Shown here: positions 33,426 through 43,029 of the stretch, in pieces
How positions within the stretch are numbered: the stretch's first letter is position 1
Layout: every line of letters begins with the position of its first letter
Origin: Streptomyces cavernae
GTDB taxonomy: Bacteria > Actinomycetota > Actinomycetes > Streptomycetales > Streptomycetaceae
Direction of reading: 5' to 3'
Length of the DNA stretch: 64,000 nt
Assembly (NCBI RefSeq): GCF_004023625.1
Contig: NZ_ML137708.1
Location: 281,262 to 345,261 of the forward strand
The notes under the pieces: generated by a model
Told to the model about the DNA's origin: nothing
Databases searched by the model: none
Seen by the model: the letters and a program-made list of their open reading frames with translations, nothing else
Made by a program: the position numbers and the translations under genes

Positions 33426-34061
33426 ATGAGTCTCACGGACGCGTATCTCGACGCCGCTGCCCACGCGGTGGACCTCCTGGGCACACCGGAGGTCGCCGCC
33501 GCCTGGGGGAAGCCCAGCGCTCTCGCGGAAATGAGCGTCGCGGGCCTGGCCGGGCATCTGGCGTACCAGATCTTCAGCGTCCGTCCCACGGTGGAGGAAC
33601 CCGTTTCCGGGCAGGATCCGATCCCGCTGCTGGAGCACTACACGCGGGCGGTCTGGATCGACGCCCCGCTCGACAGCGAGGTCAACTCCGGTATCCGCGC
33701 CAAGGGTGAGGACATCGCCGCGGAGGGAGCTCGCGCCCTGCACGGGCGCGCCGCCGCGGCGGTGGCCGAACTACGGGGTGTTCTCGCGGAGTTGCCGGGA
33801 GACCGGGTGCTGTTCATCGCGCGGACGGGGTGGTCGCTGACCCTCGACGACTTCCTCGTCACACGGATGATGGAGCTGGCCGTGCACTCCGACGACCTGG
33901 CCGTCAGTGTGGGGGTCGCCGCGCCGGAACTGCCGGACGCGGCCTTCGACCCCGTACTCACCCTGCTGGCCCGGCTCGCCGCCCGGCGGCACGGCCAGGC
34001 GGCGCTGCTGCGGGCCCTGACGCGGGCGGAGCGGGCCCCGGCCGCGATCAACGCGATGTGA
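33426..34061 (+). CDS. Mycothiol-dependent maleylpyruvate isomerase-like (DinB-fold) protein
   Basis: This 211-residue single-domain protein is of the MDMPI N-terminal type. Metal ligands characteristic of the four-helix fold are seen as VAGLAGHLAYQ (His near 44) and TRMMELAVHSDDLA (His near 154). Members bind a divalent metal and often use mycothiol, the actinobacterial thiol; the substrate here is unknown. ATG 33426 is preceded by a GGGG run. It is followed by two similar CTTGGG(G)C...GGTCCCGGA segments in the gap before the convergent GH2 gene. Confidence 0.8.
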   Translation: MSLTDAYLDAAAHAVDLLGTPEVAAAWGKPSALAEMSVAGLAGHLAYQIFSVRPTVEEPVSGQDPIPLLEHYTRAVWIDAPLDSEVNSGIRAKGEDIAAEGARALHGRAAAAVAELRGVLAELPGDRVLFIARTGWSLTLDDFLVTRMMELAVHSDDLAVSVGVAAPELPDAAFDPVLTLLARLAARRHGQAALLRALTRAERAPAAINAM

Positions 34062-34151
34062 GCCGGGCCTCCCCCGCTCCACTCCCTTGGGCCGTGGTCC
34101 CGGATCTCTTGGGGCGCGGTCCCGGAACCCTGGGGCGTCGTCTCGCCCGGG

Positions 34152-37100
34152 TCACCGGGCCGGCACCTCGAGACGGCTGATGCGTTGGGCGCCGTTCGCC
34201 TCGCCCGGGTGGGCGCTGGTCATCGTGATCCGGAGGCGGGATCCCCGTACGGGCGCGAAAGTGATCACCGTCAGGGCGTCGGACGTGGTGGCCCAGTCGA
34301 TCCGGGTGTCCCGTGCGGGCACGTACCGTCGGCCGTTCCAGACCGAGACCGCGACCGACGCGGGCAGCGTGTGGGTCGCGTCCACGGTGAACGAGACCTC
34401 CACCCGTTCGAAGGTTCTGGCGCGTCCGAAGTCGACCGACACCCAGTCCTTCGCCCGGGCCCCGTTGAAGGCGGGCAGCAGGGCGGTGGCCTGTTTGCTG
34501 AAGGCATTGGACCAGCCGGTGGCCGGGTCGCCGTCGAGCATCGCGGCGGGCAGGGTGTCCGGACGGCCGGAGTAACTGGCGTCCGCGTACGGAAGGTTCG
34601 GGGGCTCCGGCAGGTCGGGTTCGAAGCGTGCCGGCTCAGTGGTCGCGGCCGACCGGGCGGATGTGGTGCGCACGGTGACGGCGGCCGTCCGCAGACCCCG
34701 GGCGCGGGCGGTCACCTTCAGCGCGCCCGGCTTGGTCCCGGACCGTACGATGGCGAGTGCCTTGCCGTTGAAGGCGGTTCGGGTACTGGCCTGGTACCGC
34801 TCGGCGCTCTCCTCGCGTCCGTTGTCGAGTCCGGCGAGGGAGCCGCCGGTGACGTCGAACGTGATCAGGTCCTCCGCGTCCGGTACGACGACACCGCGCG
34901 CGTCGACCACCTCCGCCGTCACGAAGCACAACGAACGACCGTCGGCGGTAAGGGACTTGCGGTCCGGTGTGAGCCGTATCGAGTGGGGCGCCCCGGCCGT
35001 GCGCAGGACGTCCATGGCGACGGTACGGCCGCCGCGCCGGGCCACCGCCTTCAACTCCCCCGGCCGGTACGGGACTTTCCAGGTCAGATGGAGCTTTCCG
35101 GTGCTGCCGTCGGGGCTGGTGTAACTGCCGGACGGGAACGTCTTGTCGTCGCCCGTGGGCTCGGTGGTCTCCAGGTAGGTGCGCCCGTCGATGGTCTTCT
35201 TGGTGTCGAACTTCCGTGTGCCGAGCGACTTTCCGTTGAGGAACAGTTCGACCGTGTCGACGTTGGAGTACGCCCACACCTCGACCGTGTCGCCCTCCTC
35301 GTGGTTCCAGGTCATGGGCAGCAGATGGACCATGGGCTCGCTGGTCCACTGACTCCGGAAGAGGTAGTACATGTCCTTGGGGAAGCCGGCTGTGTCGACC
35401 GCCCCGAAGAAGGAGGTCTTCACCGGGAAGACGTTGTACGGGGTGGGCTCTCCGATGTAGTCGATGCCGGACCACAGGAACTGCCCCGTGAACCATTTAC
35501 GGTCGCGGTCCTTTTTGTGCCCGTACTCGCCGCTCGTCGTCCACGAGGCGAGGTTGTTGTCGTACGAGGACGTCGCGCGCCTGCCCGGGGTGTGGTTCTC
35601 ACCCGTGTTGAGGCGCTCGGGCTCCTGGTAGACGCCGCGTGTGGAGGTCTCGGAGGAGGACTCCGACTCGAAGATGAAGAGGTTGGGGTACGCGGCGTGC
35701 AGGGCGTCCGTCGAGCGGGCGGTGTTGTAGTTGAGGCCGAGCCCGTCGAGTTTGGCCAGCATGAGGTCGGAGGGTGACCCGGGGGCGGGGACGCCCCGGT
35801 ACTTGTTCGAGCCGATGACGAGCGGGCGGGTGTCGTCGGAAGCCTTGATCGCGTCGATGATGCGGTCGGCCATGGCGAGCCCGGCCGCGCTGGTTGAGTC
35901 GGGTATCTCGTTGCCGATGGACCACATGATGACGGCGGGCGAGTTGCGGGCCGCGAGCACCATCTCGGTGGCGTCCCGCTCGCACCACTCGTCGAAGAAC
36001 CGGCCGTAGTCGTACCTCGTCTTGCCGGTCCGCCAGCAGTCGAAGGCCTCGACCAGCATCACGATCCCCAGTTCCTCGCAGACCCGGATGACCTCCGGCG
36101 CGGGCGGGTTGTGCGAGGTCCGCAGGGCGTTGACGCCCATCGACTTCATGATGTCCAGCTGGCGGCGCACGGCGTCGATGTCGACCGCGGCGCCGAGCGC
36201 CCCAAGGTCGTGGTGGAGGTCGACACCGCGGAGCTTGGCGTGCTCGCCGTTGAGGAAGAAGCCGTCCTCCGGGTCGAGGGTGAAGTGGCGGATGCCGAAG
36301 GGGGTGCGGTAGACGTCGACGAGCTCGCCGGCCAGCCGGACCTCGGTCTGCAGCACATACAGGTATGGATCCTCGAAGCCCCACAACCTCGGCTTCTGGA
36401 CGGTCAGTTCATGGGTGACGGTGCCGGGTGCCGCGGCGGCGGACGTCGTGCGGGCCACTCTGCGGCCGTCGGCGTCGACGACCGAGGAGGTGACCTGTAC
36501 GTGCCTCGTCAGACCGGAGGTGTCGTCGACGGTGGTGAGCGCGCGCACGACGGCGTGGCCCCGGCGCAGGTTCGCGGCGAGGTCGGGTGTCGTCACATAC
36601 GTGCCCCAGCGCCGTACGTGCACGGGTTCGGTGATGACGAGCCGGGCCTCGCGGTAGATGCCGCTGCCCGAGTACCAGCGGCTGCTGGGCAGCTGGTTGT
36701 GGACCTTCACCGCGAGGACGTTCTCGGTCCTGCCGTCGGTGTGCACGAGATCGGTGAGGTCGAACGCGAAGCCCGTGTAGCCGTAGGGGTGGCTGCCCGC
36801 GAGCGTGCCGTTGCAGTAGACGTACGAGTCCATGTAGACGCCGTCGAACTCGACGGAGATCCGTCTGCCCTTCAGCGACTTCGGGAGGGTGAAGGCGACG
36901 CGGTACCAGCCGAGGCCGCCGGGGAAGAACCCGGTACCGCTGGTCGTGCCGTGCTGGGTGGTGGGGGCGAGTTCGATGCTCCAGTCGTGCGGGACGGCGA
37001 CCCGGCGCCAGCCCGAGTCGTCGTAGCCGGGTTCGGCGGCGTCGGCGTACTCGCCCGTGGGGTCGGTCACACCTCCGGGATTGACGAGTGCGAACCGCCA

Positions 37101-37238
37101 GCCGTCGCGGAGTTGGACGGTGCGTTCCGGGAAGGCTCGCGAACCAACAGCTGCCGGATGTGCCGAACTGGCGCTTGCCGCCACGGCGACCGGCACCGCG
37201 GTGCCCGCCAGCAGTACCGACCTACGCTTGACCGTCAT
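34152..37238 (-). CDS. Exported GH2 beta-galactosidase-like enzyme with C-terminal CBM
   Basis: This 1028-residue glycoside hydrolase has an N-terminal KRRSVLLAG followed by a hydrophobic stretch, which suggests Tat export. GH2 sugar-binding, Ig-like and TIM-barrel domains run to about residue 600. The acid/base is Glu444 (WSIGNEIPD) and the nucleophile is probably Glu526 (FIFESESSSETSTRG). Then come DUF4982-type and Ig-like domains (ARGLRTAAVTVRTT) and a terminal F5/8-type carbohydrate-binding module from about 890 (LPAAMLDGDPATGWSNAFSK). ATG 37238 follows AAGGGG. Likely substrates are plant-derived beta-galactosides, but specificity within GH2 is uncertain. Confidence 0.9.
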   Translation of the reverse strand: MTVKRRSVLLAGTAVPVAVAASASSAHPAAVGSRAFPERTVQLRDGWRFALVNPGGVTDPTGEYADAAEPGYDDSGWRRVAVPHDWSIELAPTTQHGTTSGTGFFPGGLGWYRVAFTLPKSLKGRRISVEFDGVYMDSYVYCNGTLAGSHPYGYTGFAFDLTDLVHTDGRTENVLAVKVHNQLPSSRWYSGSGIYREARLVITEPVHVRRWGTYVTTPDLAANLRRGHAVVRALTTVDDTSGLTRHVQVTSSVVDADGRRVARTTSAAAAPGTVTHELTVQKPRLWGFEDPYLYVLQTEVRLAGELVDVYRTPFGIRHFTLDPEDGFFLNGEHAKLRGVDLHHDLGALGAAVDIDAVRRQLDIMKSMGVNALRTSHNPPAPEVIRVCEELGIVMLVEAFDCWRTGKTRYDYGRFFDEWCERDATEMVLAARNSPAVIMWSIGNEIPDSTSAAGLAMADRIIDAIKASDDTRPLVIGSNKYRGVPAPGSPSDLMLAKLDGLGLNYNTARSTDALHAAYPNLFIFESESSSETSTRGVYQEPERLNTGENHTPGRRATSSYDNNLASWTTSGEYGHKKDRDRKWFTGQFLWSGIDYIGEPTPYNVFPVKTSFFGAVDTAGFPKDMYYLFRSQWTSEPMVHLLPMTWNHEEGDTVEVWAYSNVDTVELFLNGKSLGTRKFDTKKTIDGRTYLETTEPTGDDKTFPSGSYTSPDGSTGKLHLTWKVPYRPGELKAVARRGGRTVAMDVLRTAGAPHSIRLTPDRKSLTADGRSLCFVTAEVVDARGVVVPDAEDLITFDVTGGSLAGLDNGREESAERYQASTRTAFNGKALAIVRSGTKPGALKVTARARGLRTAAVTVRTTSARSAATTEPARFEPDLPEPPNLPYADASYSGRPDTLPAAMLDGDPATGWSNAFSKQATALLPAFNGARAKDWVSVDFGRARTFERVEVSFTVDATHTLPASVAVSVWNGRRYVPARDTRIDWATTSDALTVITFAPVRGSRLRITMTSAHPGEANGAQRISRLEVPAR

Positions 37239-37475
37239 GGCGATCCCCTTCGTCAGGGTGTGCGGGTGGACGGATCGGTAGCGCGCACAAGCAATCACGA
37301 GTACCCGTGAGCAAACAGATTCTGACGTGGCGCCAGGGAAACGCCAAGAGCCGGTAATCGTCACTTCCGCACACGCCACCACAACCGTCCGTCACGTATG
37401 CCGCGCCTCTCGGGGTGAGGCCCGCCACCAAGGACTAGGCTGGGCCACCCCGCGCTCGGAACGGAACCCGCGACG

Positions 37476-39893
37476 ATGAGCAGCCACGTGGACACGACCG
37501 GTGACGGCCCCGGAGCCCTGGACCAGGCAACCAAGGCCGCCGAGGCCGCCGAGGCCGCCACGGCACGGGCGGTCGTCTCGGGTGACGGCCGCGTACTCGA
37601 ATGGAACGAGGGGGCCCGGCGGCTGCTCGGCTACACGCCCCGCCAGGTGGTGGGCCGCCCCGCGGCCCGCTTATTGGCCGGAACGAAGGGGTTCGTTCCC
37701 GATGCCAGTCCCTGGGGCGGCACCGTACTGCTGCGGCATCGTGACGGCCGGGACGTGTCCGTGTGGGTGCTCGTGCACCGCAGACCGGACGAGGGCGACT
37801 GGCTGATCGTCACCCCCCTGGAGGACCCCGGCCCGCTGGTTCCGGGCGACGTCCTGACGACGGCGGCCATGGAGGAGTCCCCCTGCTCCCTGGTGGTCTA
37901 CGACGAGCGGTTGCGGCTGCGCTGGGTCAACCGGGCGATGGCGGGGACGATCGGCCTCCCGGAGGAGCGCATCCGGGGGCTGCGGCTCTCCGAGATCGGG
38001 GGCAAACCGCAGAGCGCCGAGCTGGAACGGTATGTGCGGCAGGTGCTCGACACCGGCAAACGGCTGGACATAGAAACGTTTCTGCGCACCGGGGGCGAGC
38101 AGCGCGAACACGACTGGTCCGCACGGATAACGCCGCTGACCGACGGCGACGGCCGGGTGATCGGCGTCTGCCTGGCCGCCCACGACATCACCGAACACAC
38201 GCTGGCCCGCCGCCGGCTGCAATTGGTCAACGAGGCGAGCGTCCGCATCGGCAGCACCCTCGACATCTCCCGGACCGCGCAGGAACTGGCCGATGTGTGC
38301 GTTCCCGCCCTCGCCGACTTCGTCAGCATCGACCTCGTCGAGCATCTGGCCCTGAGCGAGGAACCGCCGACACCGCCGCTGACCGCGCCGGTCGTGCTCC
38401 GCCGCGCCGCACACCAGTCGGTGACCCCGGGAAGCCCGGAGGCGGTGGTCAAGGACGGACACGTGGACAGCTACCCCGCCGCCTCGCCCCATGCGGCGTG
38501 CCTGGTGGCCGACCGGACCCTCGTGACCGAGGATCCGGCCGACATGCTCGCCGAATGGCTCGACCGGGACGAGACACGCCACGCCACAGCGGAGGAACCA
38601 GGCGTCCACAGCACGATGTCGGTGCCGATCCGGGCCCGCGGGGCGACCCTGGGGGTCGCCGTCCTCACCCGGTTCCGGCGCCCCGACCCCTTCACCACCG
38701 ATGACGTCCTGCTCGCCGAAGAGGTCACCGCCAGGGCCGGGGTCTGCATCGACAACGCCCGCCGCTACTCACGGGAACGGGAGACCGCGCTCGCCCTGCA
38801 GCGCAGCCTGCTGCCCCAGACGCTGCCGCCGCTGCCCGCGCTGGAGGCGGCCTCACGCTATCTGCCCGCGGCGCAGGCAGGGGTGGGCGGCGACTGGTTC
38901 GACGTCATTCCGCTGTCCGGAATGCGGGTGGCGATGGTCGTCGGTGACGTCGTCGGACACGGGGTGCAGGCATCGGCCACCATGGGGCGGCTGCGCACGG
39001 CGGTGCGCACGCTCGCCGACGTCGATCTGGCACCGGACGAACTCCTGACGCACCTGGACGATCTGGTGGTGCGGCTCTCCCACGAGGCCGGGGATGACGG
39101 CTTCCCCGGCGAGGTCGGCGCCACCTGCCTGTACGCGGTCTACGACCCGGTGTCGCGGCAGTGCTCCTTCGCGCGGGCCGGCCATCCCCCGCCGGTCATG
39201 CTGGTGCCCGGCCGGGAGCCGCAGGAGATCGACCTGCCGGCCGGGCCGCCGCTGGGCCTCGGCGGCCTGCCCTTCGAGTCCGCGGAACTGGATCTGCCCG
39301 AGGGGACCGTACTCGCCCTGTACACCGACGGGTTGATCGAGAGCCGGGAGCGCGACATCGACGCGAGCCGGCGGTTGCTGAGCCGGACCCTGGCGCAGGG
39401 CGCGGGCTCCCTCGACGACGCCTGCCACGAGGTCGTCCAGACGCTCCTCCCGCCGACCGGCGCAGCCGACGACGTCGCGCTGCTGCTCGCCCGCACCCGC
39501 GGGCTTCCGGCCTGCCAAGTGGCCACGTGGACCATCGCCGCCGACCCCTCGCTCGTGGCGGGAACCCGGCGGTCGGTGCTCGCGCAACTCGACGACTGGG
39601 GGCTGAGCGAGGCGTCGTTCGTCGTGGAACTGGTGGTCAGTGAACTGGTCACCAACGCGATCGTGCACGGCTCCCCGCCGATCGTGCTCCGGCTGCTCCA
39701 CGACGCCACCACCCTGATCTGCGAGGTCTCCGACGCCAGCGGCGCGGCCCCGCACATGCGCCGCGCGAAGACCTATGACGAGGGCGGCCGGGGGCTGCTT
39801 CTGGTGGCCCAGCTGACCCATCGCTGGGGGAGCCGGCACACGGCGGAGGGCAAGACCATCTGGGCGGAGATCACCGTGGGTGGGGAGGGGTGA
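37476..39893 (+). CDS. PAS-PAS-GAF SpoIIE phosphatase with HATPase domain, TTA codon
   Basis: This 805-residue protein has an N-terminal PAS (about 28-115), a second PAS (130-245), a GAF (255-440), a SpoIIE phosphatase (GGDWFDV, VGDVVGHG, YTDGLIES, AADDVALLLAR) and a C-terminal HATPase_c anti-sigma kinase domain (SELVTNAIVHG, GGRGLLLV). It is built like the protein at 8354-10858 but with two PAS domains. Residue 66 is a TTA leucine codon (37671-37673), so expression should be tied to bldA and developmental stage. Its 3' end overlaps the convergent AraC gene by 23 bases. Confidence 0.88.
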   Translation: MSSHVDTTGDGPGALDQATKAAEAAEAATARAVVSGDGRVLEWNEGARRLLGYTPRQVVGRPAARLLAGTKGFVPDASPWGGTVLLRHRDGRDVSVWVLVHRRPDEGDWLIVTPLEDPGPLVPGDVLTTAAMEESPCSLVVYDERLRLRWVNRAMAGTIGLPEERIRGLRLSEIGGKPQSAELERYVRQVLDTGKRLDIETFLRTGGEQREHDWSARITPLTDGDGRVIGVCLAAHDITEHTLARRRLQLVNEASVRIGSTLDISRTAQELADVCVPALADFVSIDLVEHLALSEEPPTPPLTAPVVLRRAAHQSVTPGSPEAVVKDGHVDSYPAASPHAACLVADRTLVTEDPADMLAEWLDRDETRHATAEEPGVHSTMSVPIRARGATLGVAVLTRFRRPDPFTTDDVLLAEEVTARAGVCIDNARRYSRERETALALQRSLLPQTLPPLPALEAASRYLPAAQAGVGGDWFDVIPLSGMRVAMVVGDVVGHGVQASATMGRLRTAVRTLADVDLAPDELLTHLDDLVVRLSHEAGDDGFPGEVGATCLYAVYDPVSRQCSFARAGHPPPVMLVPGREPQEIDLPAGPPLGLGGLPFESAELDLPEGTVLALYTDGLIESRERDIDASRRLLSRTLAQGAGSLDDACHEVVQTLLPPTGAADDVALLLARTRGLPACQVATWTIAADPSLVAGTRRSVLAQLDDWGLSEASFVVELVVSELVTNAIVHGSPPIVLRLLHDATTLICEVSDASGAAPHMRRAKTYDEGGRGLLLVAQLTHRWGSRHTAEGKTIWAEITVGGEG

Positions 39894-40818
39894 GTACGGA
39901 GTCCCGCGACGGTGCTGTCGACCGGGTCCGGTATGCGCCCGGCGGCATTCCGTAGCGCTCCCGGAAGACCCGGTTGAAGTGGAACGGACTGGTGAACCCG
40001 GACGCCGCCGCGACCCGTTCCACCGGGAGGTCGGTGGCCTCCAGCAGCCGGGCGGCGTGCAGCAGCCGGGCGTCGCGCAGGGCCCGCATCGGGGACCGGC
40101 CCAGCTGTTCGGTGAAGAGGTGGGCGAACCGCGACGGTGAGAGGGCGACGCCCTCGGCCAGCGACCGCACTGTGTGCGGGGCGCCCGGATCCGCCTCGAT
40201 CAGCGCCTCCGCCCGGCGCACCCGGGCGTCGACGCCGGGCCGCCTCGGCTCCGCACGGGCAGTGGCGAGCAGGACGACCTCCTCCAGTGAGCAGAGGGCC
40301 AGCTCACGCGCCGCGGCCCCGTGCGCGACAGCCACCCGGCCCCGGCCGTCCGGGCTGGGCTGGGCGCCCTCCGGTTCCGGTGGCACGCCGTCCCCCGTCC
40401 ACCGCGCGTCCCCGAGCATCCGGCGGAACGCGGACTCGACCCGGTCCGGGCCGCGGACGGGGCCGGTCGTGTAGAGCCGGTCGGTGATCTCGTAGGGCCG
40501 CAGCCAGCCCGTCCACGACGACCGGACCTGGCAGTGCACCCACCAGAACGTCCAGCGGTCCGCCGAGGGCGCCACGGTGTAGCGATGCGGGACACCGGGG
40601 CCGAGGACGACCAGGTCACCGGGGTGCGCCAGGGTCCGGGCCGTGCCCTGAATCAGCAGCCCCCGCCCGCCGGTGGTCCAGGTGAGAAGCCAACTGTCCG
40701 ATCCCCTTGGCCGGTTGACGCGGTATCCGGTGCGCTGGTCGAAGCGGCCGACGGTCACCAGGCCGGGCGGCGGGGACGGAACAGCAGGCTCGGGCAAATC
40801 CTCAGCACGCACAGGCAT
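39871..40818 (-). CDS. AraC-family transcriptional regulator
   Basis: This 315-residue regulator has an N-terminal cupin-like ligand domain (GRGLLIQGTARTLAHPGDLV, PHRYTVAP) and a C-terminal pair of helix-turn-helices (VRSLAEGVALSPSRFAHLFT; VERVAAASGFTSPFHFNRVF). It is divergent from the PhyH gene with 64 bases between starts, so it most likely controls it. AraC/PhyH divergent pairs are a recurrent arrangement in streptomycetes, where the cupin senses a sugar-like ligand. Confidence 0.9.
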   Translation of the reverse strand: MPVRAEDLPEPAVPSPPPGLVTVGRFDQRTGYRVNRPRGSDSWLLTWTTGGRGLLIQGTARTLAHPGDLVVLGPGVPHRYTVAPSADRWTFWWVHCQVRSSWTGWLRPYEITDRLYTTGPVRGPDRVESAFRRMLGDARWTGDGVPPEPEGAQPSPDGRGRVAVAHGAAARELALCSLEEVVLLATARAEPRRPGVDARVRRAEALIEADPGAPHTVRSLAEGVALSPSRFAHLFTEQLGRSPMRALRDARLLHAARLLEATDLPVERVAAASGFTSPFHFNRVFRERYGMPPGAYRTRSTAPSRDSVLTPPHPR

Positions 40819-40882
40819 CCTCCCGTCAGGCGCTTCGGCCTAGCGTGAGGCAGACGCGACACCGGTGAGAAGGGACGGTCGG

Positions 40883-41761
40883 ATGACAGTCACGGGCAGG
40901 GGCGCCGAGGACACGGACGTCAGGGACGGCGACGTCACGGGCAGGGACGTCACCGGCGTCGGGGACGTCATCGTGCGGGGCTTCGAGAAGGACGGTTACA
41001 CGGTGGCGCGTGGGCTGTTCGGCAGGGACGAGATCGACGGGCTGTGCGCCGAGTTCGCGGCACTCCACGCGGGCGGACCGATTCCCGGGCACTTCGAACC
41101 GCGGGCGAGTGAGACATCCGGGCCCACCGATCCGCTGCACCGCCACCCCCGGGTGATGCACCCGCACCGGATCAACGCCCTGGCCCTGCGCTACCTCCTC
41201 GAACCGCGGTTGCGCGACATTCTCGAACTCCTGCTGGGCGAGGAGGTGCTGGCGGCGCAGAGCATGTTCTACTTCAAGCCGCCGGGCGCCCGCGGGCAGG
41301 CTCTGCACCAGGACAACTTCTATCTGCGGGTGGAGCCCGGGACATGTGTCGCCGCCTGGATCGCCTGCGATGTCATCGACCGTGAGAACGGTGGGCTGGA
41401 GGTGGTCCCGGGTACCCATCGCATGGACGTGTTCTGCCCGGAACTCGCCGACGAGGAGCTGTCGTTCGCCCGCGAGTACGTTCCGCCGCCGCCCGGGCTC
41501 AATCCGGTACCGGTCGACATGGAGCCGGGCGATGTCCTGTTCTTCAACGGCAGCCTCGTCCACGGCTCCGGTCCCAACCGCAGTGCCGACCGCTTCCGCC
41601 GCTCGTACATCGGCCACTACGTCGGCCGCTCCACGGAGCGCATCGGACGCTTCTACCGGACGCTGACGATGGGCGGTGAGCCGGTGCCGCTGCGGGAGAG
41701 CGAAGGTGCCGGGCCGTGCGGTACGGAGTTCGGGACCGAGGGCGCGACGGGTCCGCACTGA
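40883..41761 (+). CDS. Phytanoyl-CoA dioxygenase-family protein
   Basis: This 292-residue Fe(II)/2-oxoglutarate oxygenase-like protein has the iron ligands in ALHQDNFYL (H-x-D) and SLVHGSGPNRS (distal His), with the 2-oxoglutarate-binding Arg in the latter region. The PhyH family hydroxylates varied lipids and small molecules; the substrate here is unknown. I chose ATG 40883 with AAGGGACGG upstream; the N-terminal 25 residues are Gly/Asp-rich repeats (GDVTGRDVTGVGD). It is divergent from the AraC regulator. Confidence 0.88.
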   Translation: MTVTGRGAEDTDVRDGDVTGRDVTGVGDVIVRGFEKDGYTVARGLFGRDEIDGLCAEFAALHAGGPIPGHFEPRASETSGPTDPLHRHPRVMHPHRINALALRYLLEPRLRDILELLLGEEVLAAQSMFYFKPPGARGQALHQDNFYLRVEPGTCVAAWIACDVIDRENGGLEVVPGTHRMDVFCPELADEELSFAREYVPPPPGLNPVPVDMEPGDVLFFNGSLVHGSGPNRSADRFRRSYIGHYVGRSTERIGRFYRTLTMGGEPVPLRESEGAGPCGTEFGTEGATGPH

Positions 41762-41767
41762 GCGCTG

Positions 41768-41860
41768 GGCGCTGGGCTTGCCCGGGCTTCCCCTGGGTTT
41801 GCCAGGGATTGCCTGGACCTGCCCTGTCTTGCCTGGGTTTTCCTGGGGCCGGCGGCTGCG
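41768..41860. repeat. Short-period CCTGGG/TTGCC repeat tract
   Basis: A skewed run of imperfect units of the type TTGCCTGGG, TTGCCAGGG and TTGCCCGGG lies between the stop of the PhyH gene and the convergent hydrolase. It can fold into several alternative stems (CCCTGG/CCAGGG) and may end transcription on both sides. Confidence 0.55.
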
Positions 41861-41880
41861 GGCGCCTGGTGCTCGGTGTT

Positions 41881-42780
41881 TCAGGCCATGTGGATCCGGC
41901 CGGTGAAGCCCAGGATCGCGTCGGCCACCGCGCGGGGGTTCTCCAGCAGCATCGCGTGCGTCCCGTCGATCTCCACGACCTCCACGTCCGCGACGCCGCG
42001 GAGCCGGTCGAGGTCCCGGGCCAGCCCCTGGGCGTAAGCCGACATCAGCTCGTCGAACCACTCCATCCCGGGCATCGAGGGAACCGGACGCAGCGCTCGG
42101 CCCAGCAGCAGTGGTCCGGTCATCTCCCGGAACAGTGCGAAGGGGTCGAGCGCGTCCATCGCGGCGAGCATCTGCATACCGTGTTCGCGGTCGGGACGGA
42201 TCTCCAGCCGGCCGTCGGCGCGTTCCCGGAGAGAGCGCAGGACGCCCGCCTCCAACAGCTCGTACGGGATGTTCAACTGGTCGGACATCGCCCGCTGCTG
42301 GGCGAGAATGGTCTTCAGTCCGTCGACCGGCAGGACGGGCCCCTGCGACCCGGCCGCCAACTCCCTCACCTCGGTCAGCCGTTCCTCGACGTACTTCGCG
42401 TCGAGCCCCACGTACTGCTCGGGCCGTCCCCAGCCGAAGCCGTCCAGGTTCACCGCGCCCGGCGTGCGGTCCGGGTGGGCCAGGGCGTACTGGACGGCGA
42501 CCATGCCGCCCAGCGAGTGCCCGACCGGTAGGGCGCCGGGCACACCGTGCTCGTCGAGCGTCGTTTCGAGGTCGCCCAGGACCGCCGGGAAGTTCCAGGG
42601 GCCGGACGGGGAACGTCCGTGGGCACGCAGGTCGACGGCGAGCACGCGGTGGCGGGCCGCGAGCAGCGGACCGACGGCGGCCCAGTCGGCGAGGGTGCGG
42701 CCCGCTCCGTGCAGCAGCACCAGGGGTGGGCCGTCACCGCCGTGGTCGTGTGTGGCCAGGGAGAAGCGATCGCGGGTCAT
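41881..42780 (-). CDS. Alpha/beta hydrolase
   Basis: This 299-residue alpha/beta-hydrolase has oxyanion motif LLHGAGR, nucleophile elbow GHSLGG (Ser89) and the C-terminal catalytic His in DGTHAML (about residue 277). The fold order is normal and no signal peptide is seen, so it acts in the cytoplasm. The substrate is unknown. It lies 46 bases downstream of the ferredoxin gene on the same strand and may share the P450 transcript. Confidence 0.88.
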   Translation of the reverse strand: MTRDRFSLATHDHGGDGPPLVLLHGAGRTLADWAAVGPLLAARHRVLAVDLRAHGRSPSGPWNFPAVLGDLETTLDEHGVPGALPVGHSLGGMVAVQYALAHPDRTPGAVNLDGFGWGRPEQYVGLDAKYVEERLTEVRELAAGSQGPVLPVDGLKTILAQQRAMSDQLNIPYELLEAGVLRSLRERADGRLEIRPDREHGMQMLAAMDALDPFALFREMTGPLLLGRALRPVPSMPGMEWFDELMSAYAQGLARDLDRLRGVADVEVVEIDGTHAMLLENPRAVADAILGFTGRIHMA

Positions 42781-42826
42781 GGTTCCGACAGTAATCGCGG
42801 GGGCGGGTGAGCGGGGGCGAGTGTGT

Positions 42827-43021
42827 TCAGGTGTCGGTGAGGTGGATCGCGCCGACCGGGCAGGCGCGGGCCGCCTCCCGCAGCAGCGGGTCCCCGCCGC
42901 CCTCCTCGCGGCCCGGCAGGACCTCGCTGATGCCGTCGTCGTCCTGGGTGAACGTCTTCGGCGCGGTCAGGGCGCACTGGCCGGCGCCGATGCAGAGTTC
43001 TTTGTCGATGTCGATGTGCAT
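42827..43021 (-). CDS. Three-cysteine ferredoxin, partner of the P450
   Basis: This 64-residue ferredoxin has Cys10, Cys16 and Cys54 (C-x5-C ... C-P); the residue where a fourth ligand would sit is not Cys, so a [3Fe-4S] cluster is expected. Such small ferredoxins pass electrons to CYP105-type P450s. It starts eight bases after the P450 stop. Confidence 0.9.
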   Translation of the reverse strand: MHIDIDKELCIGAGQCALTAPKTFTQDDDGISEVLPGREEGGGDPLLREAARACPVGAIHLTDT

Positions 43022-43029
43022 GGCGGCCC

